NCBI GenBank assembly: GCA_003222395.1 | Contig: QHWB01000059.1 | Location: 1 to 64,000, forward strand | Origin: Acidobacteriota bacterium | GTDB taxonomy: Bacteria; Acidobacteriota; Vicinamibacteria; Vicinamibacterales; CAVVIG01 | Reading direction: 5' to 3' | DNA length: 64,000 nucleotides | Part shown: one piece after another, positions 56,755 to 64,000 of the stretch | Layout of the letters: each line of letters starts with the position of its first letter | How positions within the stretch are numbered: the stretch's first letter is position 1 | Position numbers and translations under genes: made by a program | Notes under the pieces: generated by a model | Told to the model about the DNA's origin: nothing | Database searches by the model: none | Seen by the model: the letters and a program-made list of their open reading frames with translations, nothing else

Positions 56755-59700
56755 TCACCAACTGAACCTCCACACCAACTGAATCACGCGCGACTGGTTG
56801 TCGCCGAGCAGCGACGTGAAGCGGAAATTGTCGGCCGTCGTCGTCGTCGGGTTCGCCAGCGGGATGCCCGCCGCGCCTTCGTACGTCGGCGTCGAGAGCT
56901 GATTGAAGCCGCTGACGACGCCCGTTGCGACGTTCGGGTTGAAGTACGGCGAGTTCAGCGCGTTCAACATCTCCACCCGGAACTCGGCTGACGCGCGGCC
57001 GCGCAGCTGAATGCGCTTCACCGCGCTCAAATCGAACCGCACCAGCCGCGGCGCGGTCAGCACGAGCGACCGGACGCCGCACGTGCCGAAGCCCGGGGAG
57101 GTTTCGATGCAGTCGGGACCGTTCGCCGGCGCGAGGTACCGCCCCGTCGGCGCGCCGAGCGCGCTGTACCCGTTCGGCGACGTGGCGCTGACGCTGAACG
57201 CCTTGACGGTGTTGTCGATGATGTCCTGCGGCAGGTAGAACAGCTGTCCGTTCGCGCCAACGCGCAGTGCGAGCGCATCGCGCAGCTCGTCCACCGTCAT
57301 GCCGACGATCCGCACGTTGCCGAGATCCAGCAGCTCGCCGGTCTGAATGCGTCCCACGCCGATGATCTGCCAGCCGCCGACGATGCGGTCCATCACCGGC
57401 CCGAGGTTGTTGGCCCACCGGTGCTCACGGCCGAACGGCAAATCGAACACGCCGTTGCCTTTCAACGCGTGCGCCACACCACCGACCGTGCCGCTTTGCA
57501 GCACTTCCGCATCGTCCTGCCGGAAGCCGTACCGGTTGTTCTGATACGCGCGTCCGAAGACGTAGTTGACGCCGATCTGCGCGCCGCCGTGCAGCCGCTG
57601 GCGGTACTCGAACTGCGCCGACTGATAGCGCGTTCCGCCGCCGTTCGTGTAGAAGTTCGCTCCGAGGTTGTTGGCGCTGCCGAGGACGTCCGGATTCGCG
57701 ACGAGGAAGTTCGACGGCAGCCCCGCCGCGATCGCGTTGGCGCGGCGCGCGGCGCTGTTGATCAGGTTGTACGCGAAGCTCGGCGTCGTCGCGTTCGTGC
57801 TGCAGCACGGCTGCGGGTTGAACGTCGCGAGCGAGTTGATGAAGGTCGAGTCGGTGAACGACGTCGACGTGTACTTCGCGGGATCGGCGGCCTGCCCCGA
57901 GGCGACACCGTTGAAATACGCGAGGATGATCGGCAGCGGCGACGTGCCGGGCGCGCCCGTGTACGCGAACGTGTTGCCGCGCCCGGCCGCGATGTTCGCC
58001 TGCAGGTTGGCCTGCGCCTTTCGGAACTCGTTCAGGAAGCCGTTCTCGACGATGTTGATCTCGTTGATGTTGTTCTGCACCCAGTCGTCGACGTGGCGGC
58101 TGCCGACGTAGCGGGCCTCGATGACGGAATTGCGTGAGATCTTGCGCTGCCACCCCGCGGTCCACGACCGGGCGTAGGGGATCTGCAGATTCGAGTCGAA
58201 GATGTTGACGGAGTTGCCGATGGACGCCGTGATCGGATATGCCGGTGTCGTGTTGAAGCCCGGCGTCGAAATCTGGTTGGCGTTGCGCAGAAGCGCGCCT
58301 GCCGCGATGTTGCCGTTCGCTTCGGTCCGATCGGTCACGCCCGTGATCCGGAGACCCGGGTTGGCGCCGTAAACGTCGGAGAAATTCGACATGCCCGGAC
58401 GCTCGTAGGCCGTGCCGAACCCGCCACGAATGACGCTGTCGCCTTCTTCCCTGCCGAGCACGGCGCCGAGGAGGCCCGAGCCTCCCGACAACGACCACGC
58501 CGCGCCGACGCTCGGCGCGAAATTGTTCCGGTCCGTTTTGTACGCGTACTGTCCCTGCGGGAACTGCACGAACGTTGGCCTGATGCCGCCGATCGTGCCG
58601 GGCTTGAAGATGTTGTCGACGCCCGAGACGCCCCACAAGCTGTCGAGCGTCGCCGTCGTGTAGGCGTTGTTCATCGGATAGAAGGGGAACTGCAGTGCGT
58701 AGCGAAGCCCGTAGTTGATCGTCAGGTTCGACCGCGCCCGCCACGAGTCGGCGGCGAAGAAGTCGAACTCGCGCAGCCGGGCGCGCGCTTCGCCGAGCCC
58801 GAGATACACGTACTGGTCACCGGCCGGCGTCAGCCGCGCATCGCCGAGGACGCTCGCCACGTGGCCGGTGAGAATCGAGTACAGGCCGCGCGCGTTGTTG
58901 ATGTCGGTGGTCGACGCGCCGGGGAAATTCGTCGTGTTGAACAGCGAGATCGCCGGGTCGCCGGTGATCAGGCCGAAGTTCACGGTCGGTACCAGCATCT
59001 GGTTGTCGATCCACAGATCGCCCTGCGTGAACGTCGTCCCGGCCGAGAGGCTGTGGCTGCCCTTGACCCATGTGAGCGTGTCATCGATCACGCGCGTCGA
59101 CGCTTCGCGCGCCTGATACGTCGCATTCGCGGTCGTGTTCGTCCCGCTGCCGAACGTGTCGATGTTGTGCAGCCCGTTGCTGCCGCCGCAGCACGCGCCC
59201 GTCAAGTTCAGGTGATAGCCGCCCTGGTTGGCAAACGAATCAGGTGAGAACTCAGGCGAGAAGAGCGTGGCGCCGCCCGTGGCGCCGATGCGGAACTCGT
59301 TCACCATGCTCTGTCCGATCGTCGAGCGCACGCCCTCCGACGTCGTCCACCGCGTCGACTGCTGACTGCCGGTCGCCGGGAAGTTCGGGAACACCGCCTG
59401 ACGGCCGTTGGTCGTATCGGGCGTCGAGTTGATGTGGTTGTAGTTGAACGATCCGGTGATCCGGTGGTTCTGCGTCGCGTTGTAGTCGAAGCGCAGCACC
59501 GGGAACGTGTTGAGGCTCTGCGTCGGCACCTGGAACGTGTACTGCTGAACGAGCGGGTTCGACAGATCCGTCAGCGAGCCTTGCGTTTTCATCGCGGCGG
59601 TGACGTCCGACATGACCTTGGCGACGGTCGGATCGAGCGTGGCGATCTGGCCGTTCGCCGCCGCGAGCTGCAGCAGGTTCACCTGACGCGTGACGCCGCC

Positions 59701-60720
59701 GGTCGTGTAGCTGAACACGCCGCTCATGGCCGCGGCGTTCAGCACGTTGCGATTCTGCGTCAGCTGCTGCGGCCGCCGAAACTGCTCGTAGTTCACGAAG
59801 AAGAACGCCTTGTCGCGCAGAATCGGCCCGCCGACGCGGAATCCGGGCGTGTGCTGGCGGAGCTGTGCCTTCGGCGCGAGGCCAGTGGCCGGATCCGGCG
59901 GAAGGTCGCGGTTGTTGAACCAGGTGTTCGCGTTGAACCTGTCGTTCCGGTAGTACTCGTAGACGCTGCCGGCGAACCTGTTCGAGCCGGACCGCGTGAC
60001 GAACTTGATTTGCGCGCCGCCCTGGCCGCTCACGTCCGCCGTGTTGCCGGCGGTTGTCACCGTGACTTCTTCCACAGCGTCGGCGCCTGGCTGCAGGCGC
60101 GCGAAGAAGCCGTCGGACGTCTTCAGGTAATTGTCCTGGATGCTCATGCCGTCGAGCGTGATGTTGATCGCGCTCTTCGGCAGGCCGCTGATCGTCGAGT
60201 CGCGTGCCGTGCCCGACGTGTTGAACCCGGGCAGCGACGTCAGCGAGTCGATCGCGTTCCGGCTCGTCAACGGCAGGCTGATGATCTGCGTCGCCGACAG
60301 CGTCGTCGCGACCGCGGGCGTCTGCGTCTGGACGACCAGGCCGCTGTCGCCGACGACCGTCACGTTTTCTTCGAGCGCGCCGACCGAGAGCGTGACGCGC
60401 ACGCTCGCCGGCGTGGCGGCGCTGACCGTCACCTCATTGAGCGTGACGGTCTTGAACCCCATCAACGCGACGGTGACGCGATAGTTGCCGGGCAGCAGCG
60501 CCGGGATCGAGAAGGTGCCGTTGGTGGCGGTCACGGCGTTGTACTCCTCGCCCGTGCCGTTGTTCCGCACCTTGACGTCGGCGCCAGGAATCACGCCACC
60601 GGAGGAATCGACGACGGTTCCGGACAACGACGATGTGAAGGAACCCTGAGCGAATGTGCTCGAAGCGGTGCCGAGCAGGAGCGACGCAGCCACCAGCGTC
60701 CACAAGAACCTGACTCCCAT
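56755..60720 (-). CDS. Oar-like TonB-dependent receptor
   Basis: A 1321-aa outer-membrane protein. A signal peptide (1-25) leads to a carboxypeptidase-regulatory-like beta-sandwich (GTVVDSSGGVIPGADVKVRNN). A plug-like region (LPLTSRNAIDSLTSLPGFN, INITLDGMSIQDN) and a long beta-barrel follow, ending in VIQLVWRFSW with the terminal aromatic expected for outer-membrane insertion. Members are abundant in Acidobacteria and bind large nutrients. ATG 60720 has GGAGG upstream. Confidence 0.9.
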   Translation of the reverse strand: MGVRFLWTLVAASLLLGTASSTFAQGSFTSSLSGTVVDSSGGVIPGADVKVRNNGTGEEYNAVTATNGTFSIPALLPGNYRVTVALMGFKTVTLNEVTVSAATPASVRVTLSVGALEENVTVVGDSGLVVQTQTPAVATTLSATQIISLPLTSRNAIDSLTSLPGFNTSGTARDSTISGLPKSAINITLDGMSIQDNYLKTSDGFFARLQPGADAVEEVTVTTAGNTADVSGQGGAQIKFVTRSGSNRFAGSVYEYYRNDRFNANTWFNNRDLPPDPATGLAPKAQLRQHTPGFRVGGPILRDKAFFFVNYEQFRRPQQLTQNRNVLNAAAMSGVFSYTTGGVTRQVNLLQLAAANGQIATLDPTVAKVMSDVTAAMKTQGSLTDLSNPLVQQYTFQVPTQSLNTFPVLRFDYNATQNHRITGSFNYNHINSTPDTTNGRQAVFPNFPATGSQQSTRWTTSEGVRSTIGQSMVNEFRIGATGGATLFSPEFSPDSFANQGGYHLNLTGACCGGSNGLHNIDTFGSGTNTTANATYQAREASTRVIDDTLTWVKGSHSLSAGTTFTQGDLWIDNQMLVPTVNFGLITGDPAISLFNTTNFPGASTTDINNARGLYSILTGHVASVLGDARLTPAGDQYVYLGLGEARARLREFDFFAADSWRARSNLTINYGLRYALQFPFYPMNNAYTTATLDSLWGVSGVDNIFKPGTIGGIRPTFVQFPQGQYAYKTDRNNFAPSVGAAWSLSGGSGLLGAVLGREEGDSVIRGGFGTAYERPGMSNFSDVYGANPGLRITGVTDRTEANGNIAAGALLRNANQISTPGFNTTPAYPITASIGNSVNIFDSNLQIPYARSWTAGWQRKISRNSVIEARYVGSRHVDDWVQNNINEINIVENGFLNEFRKAQANLQANIAAGRGNTFAYTGAPGTSPLPIILAYFNGVASGQAADPAKYTSTSFTDSTFINSLATFNPQPCCSTNATTPSFAYNLINSAARRANAIAAGLPSNFLVANPDVLGSANNLGANFYTNGGGTRYQSAQFEYRQRLHGGAQIGVNYVFGRAYQNNRYGFRQDDAEVLQSGTVGGVAHALKGNGVFDLPFGREHRWANNLGPVMDRIVGGWQIIGVGRIQTGELLDLGNVRIVGMTVDELRDALALRVGANGQLFYLPQDIIDNTVKAFSVSATSPNGYSALGAPTGRYLAPANGPDCIETSPGFGTCGVRSLVLTAPRLVRFDLSAVKRIQLRGRASAEFRVEMLNALNSPYFNPNVATGVVSGFNQLSTPTYEGAAGIPLANPTTTTADNFRFTSLLGDNQSRVIQLVWRFSW

Positions 60721-61083
60721 CCAAGCCTCCAAGTTGTTACAAACAATCAACGAATGACGGTAATGGCTGACGTGAAATCGATCAACTGCAAAACCCTTAT
60801 CTCGGCCGTCGAAACACACGCGCGGTTCAAAAAATCGTCGCCGGTCTGCTTCAGTACGAGTACGGCGGTGTCTCCCGCGCAGGACGCAGCGGAATCGAAG
60901 ATGCACGGTTTTATTGAGGCTTCAGCCGTCGCTGGCCGGGCATGCGATTTGATGATGTCGAGTATGGGTCGCGTCGAATCAACGGGGTGCGTAACTTCAG
61001 GCAGGCGCTGGCATCGCCGCATCCCGTCGCTCTACTAACCGATTCGTCGCGGCCTTTCTTAATTCGCGTCGCTGGAGGGGACT
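60721..61083. other. Divergent intergenic region
   Basis: This 363-nt gap between the receptor and the OB-fold lipoprotein gene has no supported ORF, hairpin or repeat. It should contain the promoters of both genes. It is less GC-rich than the coding regions around it. GGAGGGG at 61074-61080 is the ribosome-binding site of the plus gene. Confidence 0.5.
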
Positions 61084-61437
61084 ATGATGCGCCGGTTCAT
61101 CCTAATCGTTACGTTGGTCGTCGGCTCATCGGCGTGTGCTCTCTCGCTCCGCAATCCGGATATCGCCGATCTGCAGCGTCACCCGGGCCGTTATCAGGAC
61201 CGGACCGTCAGCGTCAGCGGCGTCGTCACGAGCTCGTGGGGCGTGCCGCTCGTACCGTTCAGGTTCTACAAGGTCGATGACGGAACCGGCGAGGTGACGG
61301 TCTTGTCGCAGAGCTCGCGCATGCCCGCCAAAGGGGAGCACGTCCGCGTGAAGGGGCGCGTGCAGGACGTGGCGGTCCTCGGCGGACGGCCGGTGGGTCT
61401 GCACATCCGCGAGGAAGATTTGTACGTGAAGCGGTAG
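61084..61437 (+). CDS. OB-fold lipoprotein-like protein
   Basis: A 117-aa exported protein. The hydrophobic N-terminus ends in a lipobox-like SSAC, so it is probably a lipoprotein. The body (LQRHPGRYQDRTVSVSGVV, VDDGTGEVTVLSQ, VRVKGRV) has the beta-barrel pattern of NirD/YdeI-type OB folds. Two adjacent ATGs are possible; GGAGGGG lies just upstream. Ligand unknown. Confidence 0.78.
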   Translation: MMRRFILIVTLVVGSSACALSLRNPDIADLQRHPGRYQDRTVSVSGVVTSSWGVPLVPFRFYKVDDGTGEVTVLSQSSRMPAKGEHVRVKGRVQDVAVLGGRPVGLHIREEDLYVKR

Positions 61438-61446
61438 GCGCGCCGC

Positions 61447-61464
61447 TTATCCGAAAGCGGATAA
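61447..61464 (+). terminator. TTATCCG hairpin
   Basis: TTATCCG (61447-61453) and CGGATAA (61458-61464) form a 7-bp stem over AAAG, 10 nt past the OB-fold gene. No T-run follows; it may act as a weak bidirectional terminator with the convergent serine-hydrolase gene. Confidence 0.45.
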
Positions 61465-61515
61465 TACGAAAGCGGAGATCGCCTTACACAAGTTTCGAAG
61501 TGGGATCTCTGCGGT

Positions 61516-62499
61516 TCATTGCAGCTTCCGTCCTAGCATTCCGCTTCCCAGCCTGCTGAAATAATCGTACGCGGCGCGCGACATCTCCTCGATGGCGCGC
61601 TCGCCTTCGACCTCGCTCGTCAGAAACGTGGCCATCACGCAAAGCGCGTACGGCCGGTTCTTCGCGAACACGATGCCCGCGTCGACGCGAACGCCGTCGA
61701 GCTCGCCCGGCTTGTCGGCGGCCTCGACTCCGGGCGGCAGCGCGCGGCGCAGCCGGCTCTCCTTCGGCTTCTTCAACAGCGCGGACGCGTCCGGTTCGTC
61801 CTTCTCGATTGCCTGCAGCAGCCGCACGATTTCGTCCGGCGTCGACACGTTCTCGTCGCCGCGGCGCGCGGCGGCCGTGTCCATCATGTGGCGGCGCAGT
61901 TTCGTCGCGCCAAGACCGAGCGACTGCATCCGCGCACTGATGTTCTGCATACCGAGCCGATCGATGAGGACGTTGGTCGCGGTGTTGTCGCTGACGATGA
62001 CCATGAGCGTCGCGTAGTCGCGGACCGAGAGCATCGGCGTGCCGAGCTGAAACAGCACGCCGGTGCCGCCAACCGCCTTCGCGCGGTCGAGCGCGATCGT
62101 GTCGTCGAGCCGAATCCTGCCTTCGGCGGCCTGCCTGAAGAGCTCGTAGACAATCGCGAGCTTGATGGTCGACGCGGTGGGAAACGTTTCGCGCTCGAGG
62201 TGCGCGATGCGGTCGCCGGACGTGAGGTCGAGCACCGAGTAGCCGACGACGCCATCGACGCGCGACGAGATCTGCTGGAGACGCTGCTCGAATTTCGCGC
62301 GCAGTTCCGCAACCGTTGGCGACGCCTGTTGCGCGTCCAGCCCGGCCTGAAGACGCGCGCGCGTGCTGACAGCGCCCGCGACCGAACCGCTCACCAAGCA
62401 CGCCATCGCAACGAACCACCGCCGCGAGCGTGAGCGAGCGGCGACAGATCGCGGCGGTGGGGCCCCGCGACAAAGCAAAAAATGTCGACTGCCGCTCAT
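61516..62499 (-). CDS. Exported class A beta-lactamase-like serine hydrolase
   Basis: A 327-aa protein. An arginine-rich start and hydrophobic helix (27-45) form a signal. S110-T-I-K113, SDN (170-172) and a KPG (263-265) in place of KTG follow the family order. The stretch where related proteins carry the general-base Glu reads MMDTAAARRG, so Glu166 may be missing, as in the relative at 3326. The ATG overlaps the SpoIIE gene stop (ATGA). It may act on peptidoglycan-like substrates instead of antibiotics. Confidence 0.82.
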   Translation of the reverse strand: MSGSRHFLLCRGAPPPRSVAARSRSRRWFVAMACLVSGSVAGAVSTRARLQAGLDAQQASPTVAELRAKFEQRLQQISSRVDGVVGYSVLDLTSGDRIAHLERETFPTASTIKLAIVYELFRQAAEGRIRLDDTIALDRAKAVGGTGVLFQLGTPMLSVRDYATLMVIVSDNTATNVLIDRLGMQNISARMQSLGLGATKLRRHMMDTAAARRGDENVSTPDEIVRLLQAIEKDEPDASALLKKPKESRLRRALPPGVEAADKPGELDGVRVDAGIVFAKNRPYALCVMATFLTSEVEGERAIEEMSRAAYDYFSRLGSGMLGRKLQ

Positions 62500-64000
62500 G
62501 CGGTTATCCGGAGCGCCACCGCCGTCATGTCATCGTTCGGAACGGCCTCGCCGCGGAATTGCTGGACGGCCGCAAAAATCGCGTCGACGATCTCGCGCGC
62601 CGTCTTCTGCCGCGCCTCGTCGACGATCGCGAGCAGACGCTCGGCGCCGAACTCGCGCCCGAGCGCGTCGTTCGCCTCGAACACGCCGTCGCTGCAGAAC
62701 ACGAAGACGTCGCCGCTCGCGAGATCGAAGCTGACTTCGTCGTACGTCGAGCCCGCGAACGATCCGAGCGGCACGCCCGGCAGCTCGATCTGCATCGTCG
62801 TGCCGCCGCTGCAGCGAATCGGATACGGCAGCCCCGAGTTCGACATCGCCATGGTCCGCCGCTTGAAATCGAAGACGGCGTAGCAGAGCGTGCAGTAGTA
62901 CTCCTCGAGCTGCCGCTCGTAGAGGATCGTGTTCGTCGAAGCGAGCACGCCCGCGGGGCCGAAGCGCTCCGGCGCGTAGCGGCGGCGGAAGGTGCGCGAG
63001 CGAAGCAGCTCGCCGGCGAACGCGCTGTAAAGCGCCGCGGGCACGCCTTTGCCCGACACGTCGCCCACGGCGACGACGAGGCTGTTCGGCTCCGGGGCGA
63101 GGAAGTCGTAGAGATCGCCGCCGAGCTCTCGCGCCGGCGCGAAGCGGGCGGCGACGTCGACGCCTTTCAGCCGCTTCGGGAGCTCGGTCGGCAGCAGCGC
63201 CATCTGCACGCGCTGCGCGAAGCGGATTTCCTTTTCGAGCCGCTCTTCGTTGCTGCGGATCGTCTGGTAGAGCCGTGCGTTCTCGATCGCGACCGCCGCC
63301 TGGCTCGCGAGCAGCGTCAGGATCTCGACGTGATTTTTCGTGAACGCGTCGAGCTCGGGGCTCTCGAGGTCGAACACGCCGATGCAGCGATCCTTCAGGA
63401 GCAGCGGGATGACCAGCTCCGACTTCGCGTCGTCGACGACTTTTATGTAGCGCGGATCGGTCGAGACGTCCTGCACCAGCACCGGCTCCTTGTGCAGCGC
63501 CGCGTAGCCGACGAGGCCGACGCCAAGCTTCACGCGCGGCATCAACACCTTGTCGCCGTACCGCACCGCGACCTTCATCTCCAGCTCGCTGGTCTCGTCG
63601 TTGACGAGCAGGATGCCGAACGTGCGGTAGTCGATGACGCGCCGGGTCAGGTTCGCGATCCGCGTGAGGAGCTCGTCGAGGTTGAGAATCGCGCCGAATT
63701 CGCGCGCGATCTCCGCGAGCGTCTCGAGCGTGCTCGTGTACTCGCGCTCGTGCTCGAAGAGACGCGCGTTCTCGATCGCGACGGCGACGTGCGCCGCGAA
63801 CTGCCGCAGCATCGCCTCGTCGGCTTCCGTGAACTGGCCGACGGTGTCGCTCAGCAGGTTCAGCGCGCCGATGACGCGTCCCTTGCGGCGAAGCGGCACG
63901 ACCAGCTCCGCCTTCGATCCGGGCACGGCGTCGTGATAGCGCGGGTCGGTGCTCACGTCGTTGACGAGAATCGGCTTTCCTTCGGCGACCGCCGCGCCGA
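62496..64000 (-). CDS. GAF-GAF-SpoIIE phosphatase, N-terminus outside window
   Basis: At least 501 codons are inside the window; the reading frame continues past 64000. Two GAF domains (the second containing KDRCIGVFDLESPELDAF) are followed by a PP2C phosphatase domain with LGGDLYD, VGDVSGKG and CSDGVFEA metal-binding motifs. It probably dephosphorylates an anti-anti-sigma factor in response to a ligand. It overlaps the downstream serine-hydrolase gene by 4 nt, suggesting control or sensing of envelope state. Confidence 0.88.
   Translation of the reverse strand, partial: GAAVAEGKPILVNDVSTDPRYHDAVPGSKAELVVPLRRKGRVIGALNLLSDTVGQFTEADEAMLRQFAAHVAVAIENARLFEHEREYTSTLETLAEIAREFGAILNLDELLTRIANLTRRVIDYRTFGILLVNDETSELEMKVAVRYGDKVLMPRVKLGVGLVGYAALHKEPVLVQDVSTDPRYIKVVDDAKSELVIPLLLKDRCIGVFDLESPELDAFTKNHVEILTLLASQAAVAIENARLYQTIRSNEERLEKEIRFAQRVQMALLPTELPKRLKGVDVAARFAPARELGGDLYDFLAPEPNSLVVAVGDVSGKGVPAALYSAFAGELLRSRTFRRRYAPERFGPAGVLASTNTILYERQLEEYYCTLCYAVFDFKRRTMAMSNSGLPYPIRCSGGTTMQIELPGVPLGSFAGSTYDEVSFDLASGDVFVFCSDGVFEANDALGREFGAERLLAIVDEARQKTAREIVDAIFAAVQQFRGEAVPNDDMTAVALRITA

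Noticed and set aside
60747-61022. Possible 91-aa gene upstream of the TonB receptor
   Set aside because: No ribosome-binding site, no recognisable motif, and composition typical of non-coding DNA; left as intergenic.

Overview
The window looks like a chromosomal segment of a GC-rich member of the Acidobacteriota, perhaps Vicinamibacteria-like. The lineage call is inference. It rests on an acidobacterial-type VWFA protein (17495-18436), a large Oar-like TonB-dependent receptor with a carboxypeptidase-regulatory-like N-terminus (56755-60720), DUF1326 and DUF5658 proteins, CDC48-type AAA ATPase, many GTG/TTG starts and very tight ATGA/GTGA gene junctions. No rRNA, tRNA, CRISPR array, transposase or phage gene was seen.

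Layout. 0-1.5 kb: tail of a molybdenum-hydroxylase FAD subunit, a cytochrome b and an unknown protein. 1.5-8.7 kb: D-cysteine desulfhydrase-like enzyme, MetF-like protein, serine hydrolase, aminotransferase, Rieske/DUF2231 fusion, SDR, DUF1326 and a beta-hydroxyacid dehydrogenase. 8.8-12.8 kb: a three-subunit molybdenum hydroxylase (Tat-targeted 2Fe-2S, Mo and FAD subunits). 12.8-18.4 kb: class V aminotransferase, a large membrane protein with ACT-domain and small partners, OmpA lipoprotein, VWFA protein. 18.6-22.2 kb: aminotransferase, AI-2E permease, cytochrome c/Vgb-like fusion. 22.3-24.3 kb: CGNR regulator divergent from an EamA exporter and DinB protein. 24.3-31.9 kb: second large membrane protein, DUF5658, Kbl, SpoIIE phosphatase, M1 peptidase. 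32-40.8 kb: NuoG-like subunit, DsbD, gamma-glutamyltransferase, oxalate/formate-type MFS, FadR-type regulator. 40.8-49.5 kb: CDC48-like ATPase, a 2-oxoacid oxidoreductase operon and small genes. 50.1-64 kb: ketopantoate reductase-like and oxalyl-CoA synthetase-like enzymes, GAF sensor, PDZ protein, GlnA, TonB receptor, OB-fold lipoprotein, class A serine hydrolase and a GAF-GAF-SpoIIE phosphatase running off the end.

The least explained material is non-coding. Many gene boundaries carry quasi-palindromes built of short tandem units, different at each site. Two more elaborate systems stand out. At 49.6-50.0 kb two inverted copies of a ~153-nt stem-loop keep the same architecture and show compensatory base changes. 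At 37.8 kb and 55.1 kb the same 25-nt arm pair occurs in opposite orientation, once with its loop expanded into 24-nt tandem repeats in front of glnA. Other points of interest are a naturally altered second ATPase site in the CDC48-like protein, a duplicated operator between the CGNR regulator and its divergent exporter, and a 2-oxoacid oxidoreductase whose electron-accepting subunit is a GltD-like flavoprotein fused to a ferredoxin domain.
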